NCBI GenBank assembly: GCA_022828595.1
Contig: JAKGHH010000001.1
Coordinates: 142,805,017-142,869,016, forward strand
Length of the DNA: 64,000 nt
Reading direction: 5' to 3'
Origin: Nelumbo lutea
Lineage: Eukaryota > Streptophyta > Magnoliopsida > Proteales > Nelumbonaceae
Shown here: positions 11,501-23,496 of the stretch, one piece after another
How positions within the stretch are numbered: the first letter of the stretch is position 1
How the letters are laid out: each line of letters begins with the position of its first letter
Program-made: the position numbers and the translations under genes
The notes under the pieces: model-generated
Database searches by the model: none
Told to the model about the DNA's origin: nothing
The model's input: only the letters and a program-made list of their open reading frames with translations

Positions 11501-12900
11501 ATAGGTGGCTCAAAGGGGTGACAATTAGCCAAAGGTGGCATCTCTTTTGGTGAACCTTAATCAACTACTTTGCCCCTAGTCTCAAAAGAGTTGGAAAGGC
11601 ATGGAAATGTCATATTCCATTTTTTTCATTTTTTTTTTCATTTTTTTTTCATTTTTTTAGGCACTTTGAGCTTAGGAAGTCCATTCATACTTAAATTGAT
11701 GACACGCTTAGCATTTGCTGAACATGGCTCTATTGAGAGATATCATGTTGAGGAGTTATACTAAGAGTTGATAAGCTAACTTGTCACGTTGAGGATATCA
11801 TGGTGTTGATTTGTCAAGCTAATCAGATGTCTTGACATGATGTGGATCAAGGTGCTTTGTCATGTTAGAAAGTAATTTGATGGCTTGCCTTGACATAGAC
11901 TATGATTTTGTCATGATGCAAAATAAGGCGCCTTATTGTGTTGGGAAGTAATCTAATGAAAATTTCTATGATGTTACATTGATGGTTAATGATACGCTAA
12001 GTGTTGATCAAATGATGATTGTGCTGAAGATAATTAATGATGATGCACTTTTTTCTTTGCTATGATTCCAACACTTGGCCAACTTTCTAGGTAGAGATCC
12101 ATGAACTTCAACATTTCCTAGATCCATTTGATCTTGAGTAGGTAGTTTAGCTTCTCATGTTAATAGGTTGAATCCTTCTCAATGTACTTTAGTGCTAATA
12201 AATTCCTTTACTCGAACCTTGCTTCTAGAGATAATGAAATGCCAACTTCTTTTCTGAAAATAGATGCATGAATGGAAAATCTTTTTTTTTATATTTTTCA
12301 AGTTTTTGATTTTTTTTTTTTGGATTTTGAAAATTTCTTATATTTTTGTATTATGAAACTTTTTTTATTTTTTTAAAAACAAATTAATGCTAAGAAAATT
12401 TATCCCCTTTTAAAAAAATGGTAACCACCTATATCAAATATTAAGATAAAGAATCCCATTGGGAGATACTTGAGGAAATTCAGGCACTTTAAATCAAGAA
12501 ATGAGTCTCTGAGGTTGAAGATATCTATATTTGGAGGAATAGTTGACTCATTATATCCAATGGGGGATCTAAGTTGACTTAAATGCATAAGGGATAAGGA
12601 AAAGCAGTGAAGAAATGCAAAAACAATATGAATATGAAAGTTATTAACTAGGCCACATAAAGGAATGAAAGTAAAGATGATAAATAACTACCAGAAAAAA
12701 TGGATCATGCATGACTTTGTATTTTGCTTGATTAAGAGTGTTGGAGGTTTTGCATAGTGTGATGTTAATTGGATTGAGTCATGATCTCCTTTTTGGTTGA
12801 AAATATCTTCATCCTGTAAAAAGTGTGAAGTCAATAATGGGTTCTTGCTCGGACCGCTTCATGCATGAACGAAGAGAATTTTGCTTAAAGTTCTGATGTA
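11501..12900. other. T-rich and AT-rich stretch without gene
   Basis: Contains T runs interrupted by CA (about 11618-11660), T runs at 12280-12380 and repeated GTCATG/TTGATG words in 11760-12060. It may be the 3' portion of the minus-strand gypsy-type element, but no polymerase motif is visible on either strand. Confidence 0.4.
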
Positions 12901-12904
12901 GCTG

Positions 12905-13310
12905 GAAGTTGTGTGGCCCTAGATTTGGATCTATAACTGAGATGGGTTAAGGATTAACCCATAGTGGGTCAAGAAATTTTGAAAAATTGTGAGGCCCTTT
13001 GATTGGGCCAAGGACAAATGTGGTTTTAAGTCCAGAACATGGTGGATCTAGTGAATTAAGTTGTTGCAAAAAATTGTGAGGCCCTAGACTAGAGCTGAAG
13101 TCAAATGTAGGCTTAAGACTAACCCATGGTGGATGAGGTGAACCAAGTAATCACAAGAAACTATGAGGCCCCTGGATTGAGTTGATGCCAAATGTGGGCT
13201 TAAGACTAGCACATGGTGCATTAATGTTCAAATTACCCAAAGTTCAGGAAGCAAGCAACCTTGCTCAAGTAGTTGTAAAGAATTTTGAGGCCTTAGACTT
13301 AGACCCGGAT
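12905..13310 (-). repeat. minisatellite with 87-bp spacing inside the gypsy-type element
   Basis: The word TGAGGCC starts at 12990, 13077 and 13164, exactly 87 bp apart, and diverged copies begin about 79 bp before and 122 bp after. Units share AAATGTGGGCTTAAGACTA and CATGGTG words. The 87-bp unit is a multiple of three, as expected if it once encoded 29-residue repeats. Confidence 0.75.
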
Positions 13311-13765
13311 CAATGACAAACTTAGGGGTCACCCATGGTCAGGAGGCTTGAGAGGCATACCTTGTTGGTGAACCAATAGTTTTATCTTGATTTCTAAGTT
13401 AATGAAAAGATCCAAATCAGTCCAACTTAGGAGAAGCTTGATCTGTTTAATTTCTTGTAGAAGATTCGGGGTTATTTCTTCTACATCTGAGTCATAGATG
13501 GGCTCAAGATTGGGTTGATCCAAGTCTTAGCTAACCCATTCGACATCCTGATGGGTTCCATGTTGCATTTTTGGACTCAAGTTGATCCCTAATTTGGGCC
13601 GATTATGGTTAATCTACTCTTGATGTTTCCTGCCTTCTGGTTCACTACCAATGGTGGGGTCTTGGTCAACCCAATTTTGGCCTCTCTTGCCTCATCTTTT
13701 GCCCTACCAATCTTTTATTTCTATGATATGGCTAGGCTTTGGATTGTTCTGTTGAGACTCTATGT

Positions 13766-13910
13766 CATGCCACTCTTCTAATTCAGTGATGGGGTCTTGA
13801 TAAACCTAGTTTGAGTCCTGCTCCATTTCTCCTATACCATGCCAATCTTCTAATTCAGTGATGGGGTTTTGATCAACCTGATTTAAGTCTTGCTTTGGTT
13901 GCCTTGTACC
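13766..13910 (-). repeat. two copies of a 72-bp tandem unit
   Basis: CATGCCA(C/A)TCTTCTAATTCAG starts at 13766 and 13838. Both units continue with GTGATGGGGT. Again the period is a multiple of three. Confidence 0.75.
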
Positions 13911-14679
13911 ACACCATATGTCTATGTTTTGCTTCATACCATGTCAATCTTCTATGTCAAATCCAAAGGTCGATTACTGAGATTCCAATGTAGAACTTTG
14001 CTCCCAGTTTAGACTTATACTAGGATTTTCTTGTTCATGGTTTGTAGGAATCACTTGATTTAAGGCAATAAAACCTTGTTCTAAGTCTAATTGGTCGGTT
14101 TGCACATTATGCTCTTCTTTTTTTAATCGGTTTGTTAATGTCTATTTGCTTTATGTTGTTAATGAATTGAGTTAGATCGAATGGCTAACCTTCTTCAGTT
14201 TTTTGATACATTACAGTGATAATGTGCATTTCCATTTTGGGGGGGTTCCTCTCCTAACCTTTGAATTGGTTTGATGAGTTGAGTTGGATCAAGAGCCTTG
14301 TCCTCCATAAGTGTTGATATAACTTTCATTGATTGGATGGGCCTCATGTACTTGATGGGATCAAATGGTTGACTCTTTTGTTGCATAGTGGTGACCTGAT
14401 GACTTGGTAAAACTTGTTGCTTTTTTGCTGGGCTTTGAGGATTGACTTGATGTTGGTCTTCTAGAGCTTGGACTAACTTATTCTCATAGATTGCTTGTTG
14501 ATGTTGATTGATTGGAGTTTATGCACTACAAATCACCACTTGAGTTTGAAGATCATTCCCTAATTGGTTCACTTTAATTTCTAAAGGCTCTGGCTCTGTA
14601 ATATGCTTCTTTTCAGATGAGATGTCAGCTTCTGATAATATTTTAAGGGTGAATGTATTACTACCTATCAGAGAATCTT

Positions 14680-15809
14680 CCCCTTAGCAACCTGCAGAAA
14701 CTAAAGCTTGAAAAGTAGGACGGCAAGTGAGTTAACCTGCTAGCATATTCTTTATTTAAGTTCTTTAAGACCATTGAAATTTAGTTTTCCTCACAAGGCC
14801 TTTTAAGAACTTGTTTTCTCCACCTAGATATGAAGTATGTGAATAATTCTTCTGGTCCTTGCTTGACCAATTCTAGTTTACGCCTTGACAATAGGATGCT
14901 TGTGTTATATGAGTAGTGATTTATAAATGCATCAATTAGACTTGGCTAAGTCTTCACTAGGCTAGGGTTAGTGTTCATTAACTAAGTTGTGGTAGGTCCA
15001 ATTAGGCTCCTTAAGAATGATTAGGCTAGAAGCTCATCAGTTAAGCCCATGGGCCTTATTATTTGCTTATACATTCTAATGTGGGCCCTCGGGCACCCTA
15101 TCCTATCGCATTTATCCATATCAGGCCACTTAAATCCTAGAGGTAGCATATGTCTAATAGTCAAGTCAAGGTCTGCTAAGTCCAGATTGTTGCCTTGCAA
15201 CTTGCTTAGCCTTTGCTCTATGTGGTCTAGCCGGTGGTTGTGTTGCCCCTTGCGAGGAATTTTGGGTTGGTGGTTGTCTTTGAGTAGATGAACAAGGTGT
15301 TTGGATCTTGATTGGTTGGGCTATTGTTCCCCCTTCCATAGGGACCTAGGCTTGATTGAATTGGCTTGGCTTGACTAGACTAGCATTGGTAAGGGATGGG
15401 TTGGGCAAGAATACGCTTGGATGGGTTGCATTGGAATTGTGGCCAATGATGGTTGGGCATGTGTATTTTGCCCCTGGTTGGGCTGAACTAGCATAGATGT
15501 GGTCCATAATGGTTGGGGTTGAGTGTATTGGACCTAGTTTTGTTGAACTGACAAAGATAGATCCCATGATGTTTGGGCTCAAGTGTATTGCCCCTAGTTA
15601 GGCTGTAATGACGAGGTTGGAGCTCATGATGGTTGGACTTGAGTGATTTGTCCCTAGTTAGGCTGCGCTTGGTTTTTGGATAGGAGTTGGCTTTCTTGGC
15701 TTTGGAATTGCTCGGTGATTTGTTCTATTTGTATTAGGAATTGATCCATTTTAATGTCTCCGAGATTGTTCAAATTGGCTCAGTTGGGTTGACCTTGGGT
15801 TGTAGCCAT
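14680..15809 (-). pseudogene. gypsy-type gag remnant (Retrotrans_gag)
   Basis: From the ATG at 15807-15809 (MATTQGQPN, then a stop) the frame gives a Gln-rich N-terminal region, 20-residue repeats and a capsid-like core near 15200-15020. The core contains GCPRAHISMYKQIM and TDELLA, followed by W-R and LVKQGPEELFTYFISRW further on. These match the GCPxAHLxMY and ESFxxYxxRWR stretches of plant Ty3/gypsy Gag. In-frame stops occur every 20-60 codons, so it is a relic. Confidence 0.7.
15443..15670 (-). repeat. 60-bp tandem repeat within gag (about 3.7 units)
   Basis: The words CCATAATGG, CCATGATG and TCATGATGG recur at about 15503, 15563 and 15623, with an earlier copy at 15443, so the spacing is 60 bp. 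Each unit encodes 20 residues of the QPN-GQYT-AQ type on the minus strand. Confidence 0.8.
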
Positions 15810-16378
15810 GGGTTTTAGTTGTATAGGCTTTTATTTAAAAGAAAATGAAAAATTGTACCTGAGTGGGCCCGCAATTGCTTCAACCCGCTTTCTTAAGTAG
15901 AGACAAAAGCAAAAATACAAATGCAAACAAAAGGACAAATAAAAGACAAGAATATAAATGCAGAAGACAAATGTGAAAAGGTACCAATGCATTTAAATGC
16001 CTAGTTGGGACTGCTAAGGGGAATTTCTAGGGCTTTACATGTAAGGCTTGACTTTGTTTCTATAGGCTCCTAAAGGGTGTAAGGGAACCTCAGCCAGGTG
16101 GGGATGCCCATATATCGTAAGACAAGTCTTGGGTGCGTTACTAAGGCCTCACCTCATTTATCCAGAGCCACCAATCTTATTCAAGCGGTGGTTGGATATA
16201 CCAGAGGTAAGAGAGAAAACTCCTCCTCTTTCTAGGACAGTTATCTCTAAGCAATCATACCAAGGACCGGCTATAGTCTAGTCGAAAGGACAAAATGCAA
16301 TGCAACATGAGTGGTTAGGCCCAAAATTAATTAAATCTAGTTGAATCTCAGTTTTTTGAGTTTGGCCCTCTTAGAAAA

Positions 16379-16396
16379 TCCCTAGTGGAGTCACCA
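16379..16396 (-). other. primer-binding-site-like sequence of the gypsy-type element
   Basis: Minus-strand TGGTGACTCCACTAGGGA resembles the TGGCGACTC-CACTGGGGA leader sequence common in plant Tat/Ogre-type gypsy elements. A related word, GGCGACTCTACTCC, occurs 65 bp upstream. It puts the 5' LTR on the right-hand side. Confidence 0.5.
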
Positions 16397-17401
16397 TTTG
16401 TGGCTACCCGACCCAGAGGGGGGACGAAAAAATATGGATACAGAGTTTGGAGTAGAGTCGCCACCTAAATTTTTGGGAAATGGGAATTTAGGAAATCCCA
16501 GGATTTTTCAAGAAAACAAATTTTCTTGGTGCCTCATTTCCCAAAGTGGATGGGATTCTTAGGGTTCAGGGACCAAGGGATGATATAGGAAGGTGTTAGG
16601 CACCCCAAATGCACTCGGTTAAATCGGCCTCTACTTCACCAATTTTCAAGGAATTTTTAACCATATTTGGGCTTAGAAAAAAATCTCATACACAGCAAAG
16701 ATTCATCTACACGCAACATGCTAATACTAGAAAAAAGAAAGTAATAAAAAACAATTATTTAACTAAATAAATGATTGAAACAAGTGCTAAATTGCCTGAA
16801 AAAATGACTACTAAGATAACAAAAGAATGATTAAGAGCACAAGATAATGATTTGATAACTATTGAAATATTTACACTAATGTTGAAATCATGAGAAAAAG
16901 GGTAAATATGTAAATAATCCAAAGCATGTGCCTAAGTATGCAAACTACAAGCATTAATGTTATTTATGGATGAAAGAATTTGGAATTGGTGACTTGTGAG
17001 ACTATCCTTTATATTGCCGAACGCTTAATGTATGGGATGAACGGTGATGGCATCTAATGAGATGAACGGAAAATGTGTATATAAAAGATATGTACAAAAG
17101 TATGCAAATATGTATAGTATAAAAGATATGTAAAAAAGCAGGAAGGGGTAAGACATTAAATGACTTTAAGGCTTAGTTTGGAAGGAATACAAGTACAAAT
17201 ATGTATAGTACAAATACATACAAAACAATACAAAATGTAAGGTTTTGCATTCTACATATATATTTGCATTTGTACTCCTAGCAAAGTTGAACATTCAAAT
17301 TACATAAAAAAAGTATCTAATTGATCTAAGAGATTGGTGCGATGGAGGGAGTGTGACTCATGCAATAGTAGTGGGGATTTAGTCTAAATAAAAGGACACG
17401 C
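16397..17401 (-). repeat. putative gypsy LTR segment, interrupted
   Basis: Non-coding DNA between the presumed primer-binding site and the solo copia LTR, containing MITE copy B. By position it should be the end of the gypsy element's 5' LTR; the remainder may continue beyond 19348. I could not identify a matching 3' LTR, so the assignment is tentative. Confidence 0.35.
17170..17290. mobile_element. small MITE, copy B
   Basis: Begins GGCTTAGTTTGGAAGGAATAC and carries the family words AGTACAAATACATA and GCATTTGTACTCCTAGC. The right end has decayed. Closest to copy A. Confidence 0.7.
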
Positions 17402-18673
17402 TGAAGGGATGAGAGATACATCATATGGATGGCCAAACCCTGCAGGAAGGTAGGGTGAAATTTCAAAATTTCTCTCTCCCATGTGGGAATCATATTTCCT
17501 GTTTTAGAAAAACTGTATTTTTCAATGATCAATCTTGAACCAAAAGTCAAACCAGATTTGAACCAAAACAGTAGGAGAGGGATATACCTGATACGAAGAA
17601 ATAATAATTTCCAATAGAGGTGTTCACGCCTAAGAAAGGATCCAAAGACTGCTCCCATTGAAAATGACACAGTGTAGGGTGGAGCAAAATCAACAGTGTT
17701 CTTCCAAAGAACCAAATCCTTCACCAAGAATTCGCTGGGGGTAGGAGAGCATGACTCCCAATAAGTTTTTCACCAAAAACTAATATCAAGAACGCTTCTT
17801 GATTGCTCCTACAACAGTGGAGATTGAACTAGCTATGGAAGCAACTAGAGGAGAATGCAGGAGAAGATGGTGCAGTCAAACTGTTGTTGTCTTCTCTTTG
17901 TATGATCTGAGATCTGATTTCTAGAATTTGGGATTGGATGAATGGTTTGCCCCCTCCTTTTATAGGCTTAAAGAGAGCTTCTAATCTCATTAGTAGTTTC
18001 ATAATCCAAATCTGTATTTGGATAAGGAGTTCTCTTTAAGAGATAAGGATAAGTCATTATCCTATCTACAGATAAGATCAGCTTTCTCCTAATCTCATTA
18101 GGAGGTTTCCAGATCCAAATTCAGATCTGGACTCTCTGAGTGGATAGGGATAAGACCATATCCTATATGCTAATTTAATCCCAGATCCGCCCCCTTATTT
18201 AACTAACCAGATTAGGCCAGTTCGAAATGGGCTTTAGGCCCAATAAGTCTCAGTGCTGAATAGCCTTCCAAATTGCTGCCCAGTTGGGCTTCTTTGTATA
18301 ACGTGGGACCCAAATATTGATCTACACTTCAGCCAAATGGGTTTAGCCCAGCCTCTATGACAAGTCCTGGCCAAATTCACTGAAAAGACAATAAACCCCC
18401 TAAAGCCCATCACATGGACTCCTAATGGGCCCAACACTTACACTAAGTGGTTCCTAGGCCAAGCCACTTTATAAAAACCCAGGGACTGTAGGCAGATGCA
18501 AGATTAGTTCATCAGGTATAACCCTCAATGGTCTTACACTTAACCTTTCAGTCCATAATGATCAAACACTGCCCGACAATAGAGGACCTCTCCCTCGGCT
18601 GCAAGGAATAGTATTGCACTCTCTACTCACATGGATCCCAGGAATTAAAACCATTTGCAAACATTTTGAAACC

Positions 18674-18712
<39 letters not shown>

Positions 18713-19348
18713 TTATATAAATATATTTTTCAAAATAAATTTCAACGATTGAAATCGGCTACTAGTAGTCTTGGTTTCCATAAGAGAAAGTGCATCCCCG
18801 ATCATTACCTTTGTCCGACAAATGGGCTGATCCTATCACCATGATCACCCATTCAGATGAATTCTCGGACTGTCCCAACATACCCAAGTTTTGACCCCCT
18901 CTAAGGATCTCACTGATTGGTATATCAAAGACAGCCTAATCCAACACCTAGTATAGTATCATAATCGAGTCTAGGGGACAAGTGTAACATTCCAGTTTTA
19001 CCTACTTATCACCAAGGTCCAGGGTAACACTGGAATTCTGGTCCGGTTCAAGGTTTCAAGTTAAACCTACACTGCATGTACCTCGGGTCTCACCCTAGCA
19101 GCTGAGACAAGCCACCCCAACCAACTTGGTGGCACATCAGTGTCAGTCTTATCAGGATAGATCTCCCCAGATCGACCCACTGGTTGTGAACATTCTGAAC
19201 TAACACGAGTCTCATTATGTGTCTAGTTTAAGGGTATTACACAGAAACACACCATAATAACATGAATCAAATATGCACTTTATTCATTTATAATAAATGT
19301 CATAAGTACATTAATCTGATTGGAGCTAAGGGCATACACTATCTAACA
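17402..19348 (-). mobile_element. solo copia LTR (1947 bp) with 5-bp target duplication
   Basis: On the minus strand it starts TGTTAGATAG (19348) and ends CCCTTCA (17402), the same family as the LTR at 3738-5675 and about the same length. Flanks are CACGC (17397-17401) and CATGC (19349-19353), a 5-bp duplication differing by one C-to-T change. No internal retroviral domain remains, so the two LTRs recombined. The TATA box survives at 17957-17964. Confidence 0.9.
18676..18710. repeat. (AT)n microsatellite inside the solo LTR
   Basis: About 17 AT units. The corresponding place in the LTR at 3738-5675 (around 4370) has only a short TATATTTATATATA, so the run expanded after the copies separated. 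Confidence 0.9.
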
Positions 19349-19408
19349 CATGCCACATGGGGTATATCAAAAGGTTCTAACATGTTGATTTCCATGAAGT
19401 ATGTCCTT

Positions 19409-19567
19409 ATTTAATAACATTAAACATGCAAGAATGATGAAATGGAGCTAAAATGTTCAATCATTTATTTTTGATTATCAAACTACAATTTAATAACATT
19501 AAACATGCAAGAATGATGAAATGAAGCTAAAATGGTCCATGATCTAATTCTAGTTATCAAACTACAC
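19409..19567. repeat. 79-bp tandem duplication
   Basis: ATTTAATAACATTAAACATG starts at 19409 and again at 19488. Both copies run on through AATGATGAAATG and end in TATCAAACTACA. Confidence 0.85.
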
Positions 19568-20011
19568 ATGTATTAATCAAATCAATGAACATTGATGAGG
19601 ATGTGGATCAAAAGGATGGAATGCCTAATGCCTTTGTACTAAAAGAAACTAAATGGTGAAATTAATCTCAAGAAACCAGTAGGTTGGAAATTGATTAACT
19701 TAATTATGCATGAGAATGTTAACAAGTGTACCTTATGGAAGACTTTAACTAGCTTGAATGCCTTGTTCTACACCAATGCATTCTCCTATGGCAACATAAA
19801 CATTTCCAATGACCTCTACTTGGAGACTTCCGTAGTATGTGCTCTTGATTATCCATTGGCTGTTCTTGGGTTTAAATTGTAGCCCAAGCATTGGGAAACA
19901 TGTTGGATGACTTTAATTTTCTACAATGTTGCTCGGACTCAAGGATGCTTCAAAGTTCACACCATGGATGTAAGCACAACCTAGGGGTTTCATAGACTGT
20001 ATTACTGTTAT

Positions 20012-20320
20012 GGGGGACTCTTGGGATGTAAGAGATGGTGGGAAGAGAGTTTAGGATGTGGGTTAGGGAAGTTTGGGGCTTCTTGGGATGTGAAGGGAGG
20101 TATTCTCTAGGCTAATGGGGGTAGAATTCTCTCCCTATGCTAGATTGTGTGTAGGCTTGACCAAGGGGGTTCTTTGGATGTGATGGAGGTTTTCTCATGA
20201 GTTTGGACGTGGGTTAGGGAAGTTTGGGGTTGCTTGAAACGTGAAAGGGGTATTCTCTAGGCTAATGGGGGTAGAGATCTCTCCCTAAGCTAGATTGTAT
20301 GTCTAGAATGTGAAAAGGGG
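20012..20320. repeat. tandem duplication of about 151-153 bp
   Basis: GTGGGTTAGGGAAGTTTGGG occurs at 20058 and 20209. Each is followed by a (T)ATTCTCTAGGCTAATGGGGG stretch and CTCTCCCTA-GCTAGATTGT. Confidence 0.85.
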
Positions 20321-20647
20321 GGGTATTTATTGATTTTTTAGAAGGGTTCTAGAAGGGAATGGAGGGCTGAGATAGGGAGCCTAGGAAGATCAATGGCTAA
20401 TGTTTAAAGAGTTTCTCGAGGGAGATTGATTGAGGGTAGGGACTATCAAGACAACTTTTAGAGAGATCCTCTCAATTAATCAAGAAAATAAATGGAAGAT
20501 TTCAATAATTTACCTAAATTGGACATTCCAAGTTTAGGTGATTGATTTGATTGATTGGAGGCTCCTAGTTGGTCAAATCTTGGATTTTAGGATGGTTCTA
20601 GAGGATGGGAGAAAAGTTTAGTGGTGGAATGCCCTAGGCTTGAAGTT

Positions 20648-21480
20648 GTAGTGAAAGAGATTCCAAACGGAAGGCTCAGAATGAGTCTAGCATCGGATCT
20701 TAAGATGGAGGGTTAATGGTGTCGGAATTGGATGATCTTGGTACTGTTGGACTTGAAATTTTGAGTTCTATCAATATAAAATGTTGGATTTCAAATTTCA
20801 TGAGGCGTAGGATTCAGGATCAAAGATGATCCCGATTGGATGATTAGAATTAGTTCCGGCTTCGGGTCTTGAGATGAAGGGGTAAACGATATCGAATTTG
20901 GGTGAACTTGGTGTTGTCATATTTGGATTTTCAGGCTCTATGTACCAATGGTTTAGGATTTTTGATTTGATGTGAAATGACATTCTAGATCAAAATGACT
21001 CCAATCAGACAATCGCAATTGGTTTCAGCTTTGGGTCTTAGGATGATGGTGTAAACCATGTTGGACTCAGGTGATCTTGATGTCATTGGATTCGGATTTT
21101 TGGGTTCTACATACCTATATTCTTGAATTTTAGATTTGATGTGAAATGATTTTTAGGATCAAAATGATCCCGATTGGACGATTGGAATTGGTTCTGACTT
21201 CAAGTGTTAAGATGAAGGGGTAAACAGTGTTGAATTTGGGTGATTTTGGTGTCGTTGGATTTGAATTTTTGGGCTATACATAGCTGTGGTTTTGGATTTG
21301 TGATTTGGTGTGAAATGAAGTTCAAGGTCAAAATGACTCCAATCGGATAATGAGAATTGGTTCCAACTTTGGGTTTAAAGATGAAAGGGTAAATGGTGTC
21401 GGATATGGGTGATTTTGGTGTCATTGGATTCAGATTTTTAGGCTCTACGTGCCTATGGTCTTGGATCCTTGAAGCCCTAA
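20648..21480. repeat. tandem array, five copies of a ~170-bp unit
   Basis: The anchor GATCAAAATGA(C/T) (or a variant) falls at 20818, 20988, 21157 and 21326, spaced 169-170 bp, with a more diverged first unit from about 20648. Every unit carries GATGA-GGGGTAAA, then TTGGTGTC-TTGGATT, then TTTT-GG-TCTA. Copies differ by roughly a fifth to a quarter of positions by eye. It lies between the solo LTR and the next copia LTR and has no coding frame. Confidence 0.85.
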
Positions 21481-21579
21481 CTTTTGTAAAATTCCAAAAA
21501 TACCTTTGGGTCGACTGAGAGGTTAGCCGAATCATGCTTGAAGATCAAAGTGCTACAAGCTCAATGTGCTATAGAAAGA

Positions 21580-23253
21580 TGAAAGAGCACAAAAATGGGG
21601 TGCCTATAGGTCTTGCATTGAACCGACTAGATTTAAAACCAAACAAAGAGGGAGAATTATACCTGATATGGATACCACAAACGCAGATCCCAAGGTGAAA
21701 GTTCACACCCAAATTAATCCTAAAACCAGCCTCCACTGAAGATGGCACAGTGTATAGTTGAAGTTGATTCAGCAATACAGTTTTTAGCAAAACTACAATC
21801 CAACTACTTGGATCGAACTAGGGAAGGTGAGCCTTAAATTCCTTTGAATTTTTCTTGCAAAAATCAAAAGAAAAATTATCTTTATCAGTCCTTGGAAGCC
21901 TAGGTATAGGGTTTCTCGGAAGACAAATAAAAGAGAGTGGTGATCTAGTTTGGTTCTCCCTCTTCTTCCTTTATCTCCTTATGAAGCACTCTCCTAATCA
22001 AATTAGGAGATTATCTAAATCTAATTTGGATATGAACTCTATTATGTGATAAGCCTTATCATCTTAAGAGAATGGGTACTCCAACCCAGATTTGACCTAG
22101 AAAATAACAATTTAAGTTGTCATGTGATAGCTTACTTAATCTTACTAATTATGGGCCTTAGGCCCATTTCTTTCAAAGGCTCATGACCCAAGATGTTGTA
22201 TGGCCAACTTACGCATGATTTGTATGGCGTGGGATCCCACAAGACCTTACAGAAGTCCACATGGGTTAAACCTAGTCTCTATGAAAAATCTTATTCGAAT
22301 TTACTGCTAAACATAGTGAACATTTGAGCATATCACTACAAGCTGAATATGTGCCCAACATTTACACCAAAATGATCATTGAATTCAACCATCCTATGAA
22401 GACCCAAGGATAATGGACTTATGTAAGATAAAACCCATTAGGTAATTAGCCCTATGATTGTCTCTTACACTTAACCTCTTGTCCCATAATGATCACAACA
22501 CCGCCTGACAGGGAAGGACCTCTTCCCTAGCTACAAGGTACAATGTCACATTTTGTGCTCGGATGGATACTAGGAATTGAAACCTTTTGCAAACATTTTT
22601 CATAAAACATAAATATATCATATAAATATATTTTGCAAAACCAAATCTCAAACACAGTTGAAATCCATGGCTGGCAGTTTAGGTTTCCATCAAAGAGAGT
22701 GTAAGCACAACCATCCACTTTGTTTAACAAAGGGGTCGATCCTATCATTATGATCACCTACTCATATGAATTCTCAAACTTTCCCAACATACCCATGTTT
22801 TGACCCTTGATGGATCTTATTGATTGGCATTTCAAAGACAACCTAATCCAACACCTAGTGCAGTACTATAATCAAGTCTGAGGGTTATCTATAACTTTTC
22901 TGTTTTGCCCATCAATCTCCAAGGTCTAGGACATAACTAAAAAATGGTTGGGGTTCATTGTTTCATCCAAACACATAGTATGTGTTTTGGGTCTAACCTT
23001 AACAGCTGAGACAAGTTGCCCCAACTTCTTTGGCAGCACATCGGTGTTAGCATTGGCAAGATAAATTCTCCAAGTCTATCCAATGACTGAGAACATTCTA
23101 AACTAACATGAGTTTTATAAGTGTCCAGCTTAAGGGGTAATTTCATAAAAACATACCAATATCAACATGAAACAATAATATACTTTTATTCGATTACATT
23201 AAATGTATTTGTACATCAATCAAATTGGTGCTAAGGGCATATACTGTCTAACA
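21580..23253 (-). repeat. diverged copia LTR of the same broad family
   Basis: Minus-strand start TGTTAGACAGTATATGCCC at 23253 matches the other LTR starts, and the internal order is shared: a GGGCCTTAGGCCCAT block, CTGTGCCATCTTCAGTGG, and CCTTGGGATCTGCG. The last ~100 bp do not align with the other LTRs, so the 3' end is uncertain. If the end is TTCA at 21619, the flanks TGCAT and TTCAT differ at one position. No internal coding region accompanies it. Confidence 0.65.
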
Positions 23254-23496
23254 TTCATTGTATGTTCACTTCAGCACCACAGTTAGAATGGACACTTTAG
23301 CACAGCCTAGCATTATAGAAGTAGCTTTGATAGTCCTCCCAATTCATCAAGAGTCATCGTCGATGATCCATCATACAGTACCTCTAGGACGGTACCCTCC
23401 CGACAGACCAAACTGAAGCGAGAAGGCTTGCCTACAAGTCGACCCAATATTGCCTCATTTGGGGCCATCTCTACTGATAAGGCTGACACTGATGTG
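23254..23496. other. spacer between two head-to-head copia LTRs
   Basis: No gene. Its last ~28 bp (from about 23471) repeat an LTR phrase, CTGATAAGGCTGACACTGAT, which also occurs in its normal place inside the following LTR near 23563. This points to a local rearrangement at the truncated LTR edge. Confidence 0.55.

Larger units (their letters stand above)
12900..16396 (-). mobile_element. gypsy-type (Tat-like) retrotransposon internal region, apparently lacking pol
   Basis: Reading leftwards from a primer-binding-site-like sequence at 16379-16396, a leader is followed by a broken gag (15809 to about 14680). Then comes a long spacer with in-frame minisatellites. I searched the minus strand by eye for protease, RT, RNase H and integrase motifs and saw none, so this is probably a non-autonomous, gag-bearing derivative. 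Many stops break gag. Confidence 0.6.

Noticed and set aside
12905..13310. Regularly spaced repeats as a possible CRISPR-like array
   Set aside because: Units are contiguous diverged tandem repeats without unique spacers, in a plant retroelement.
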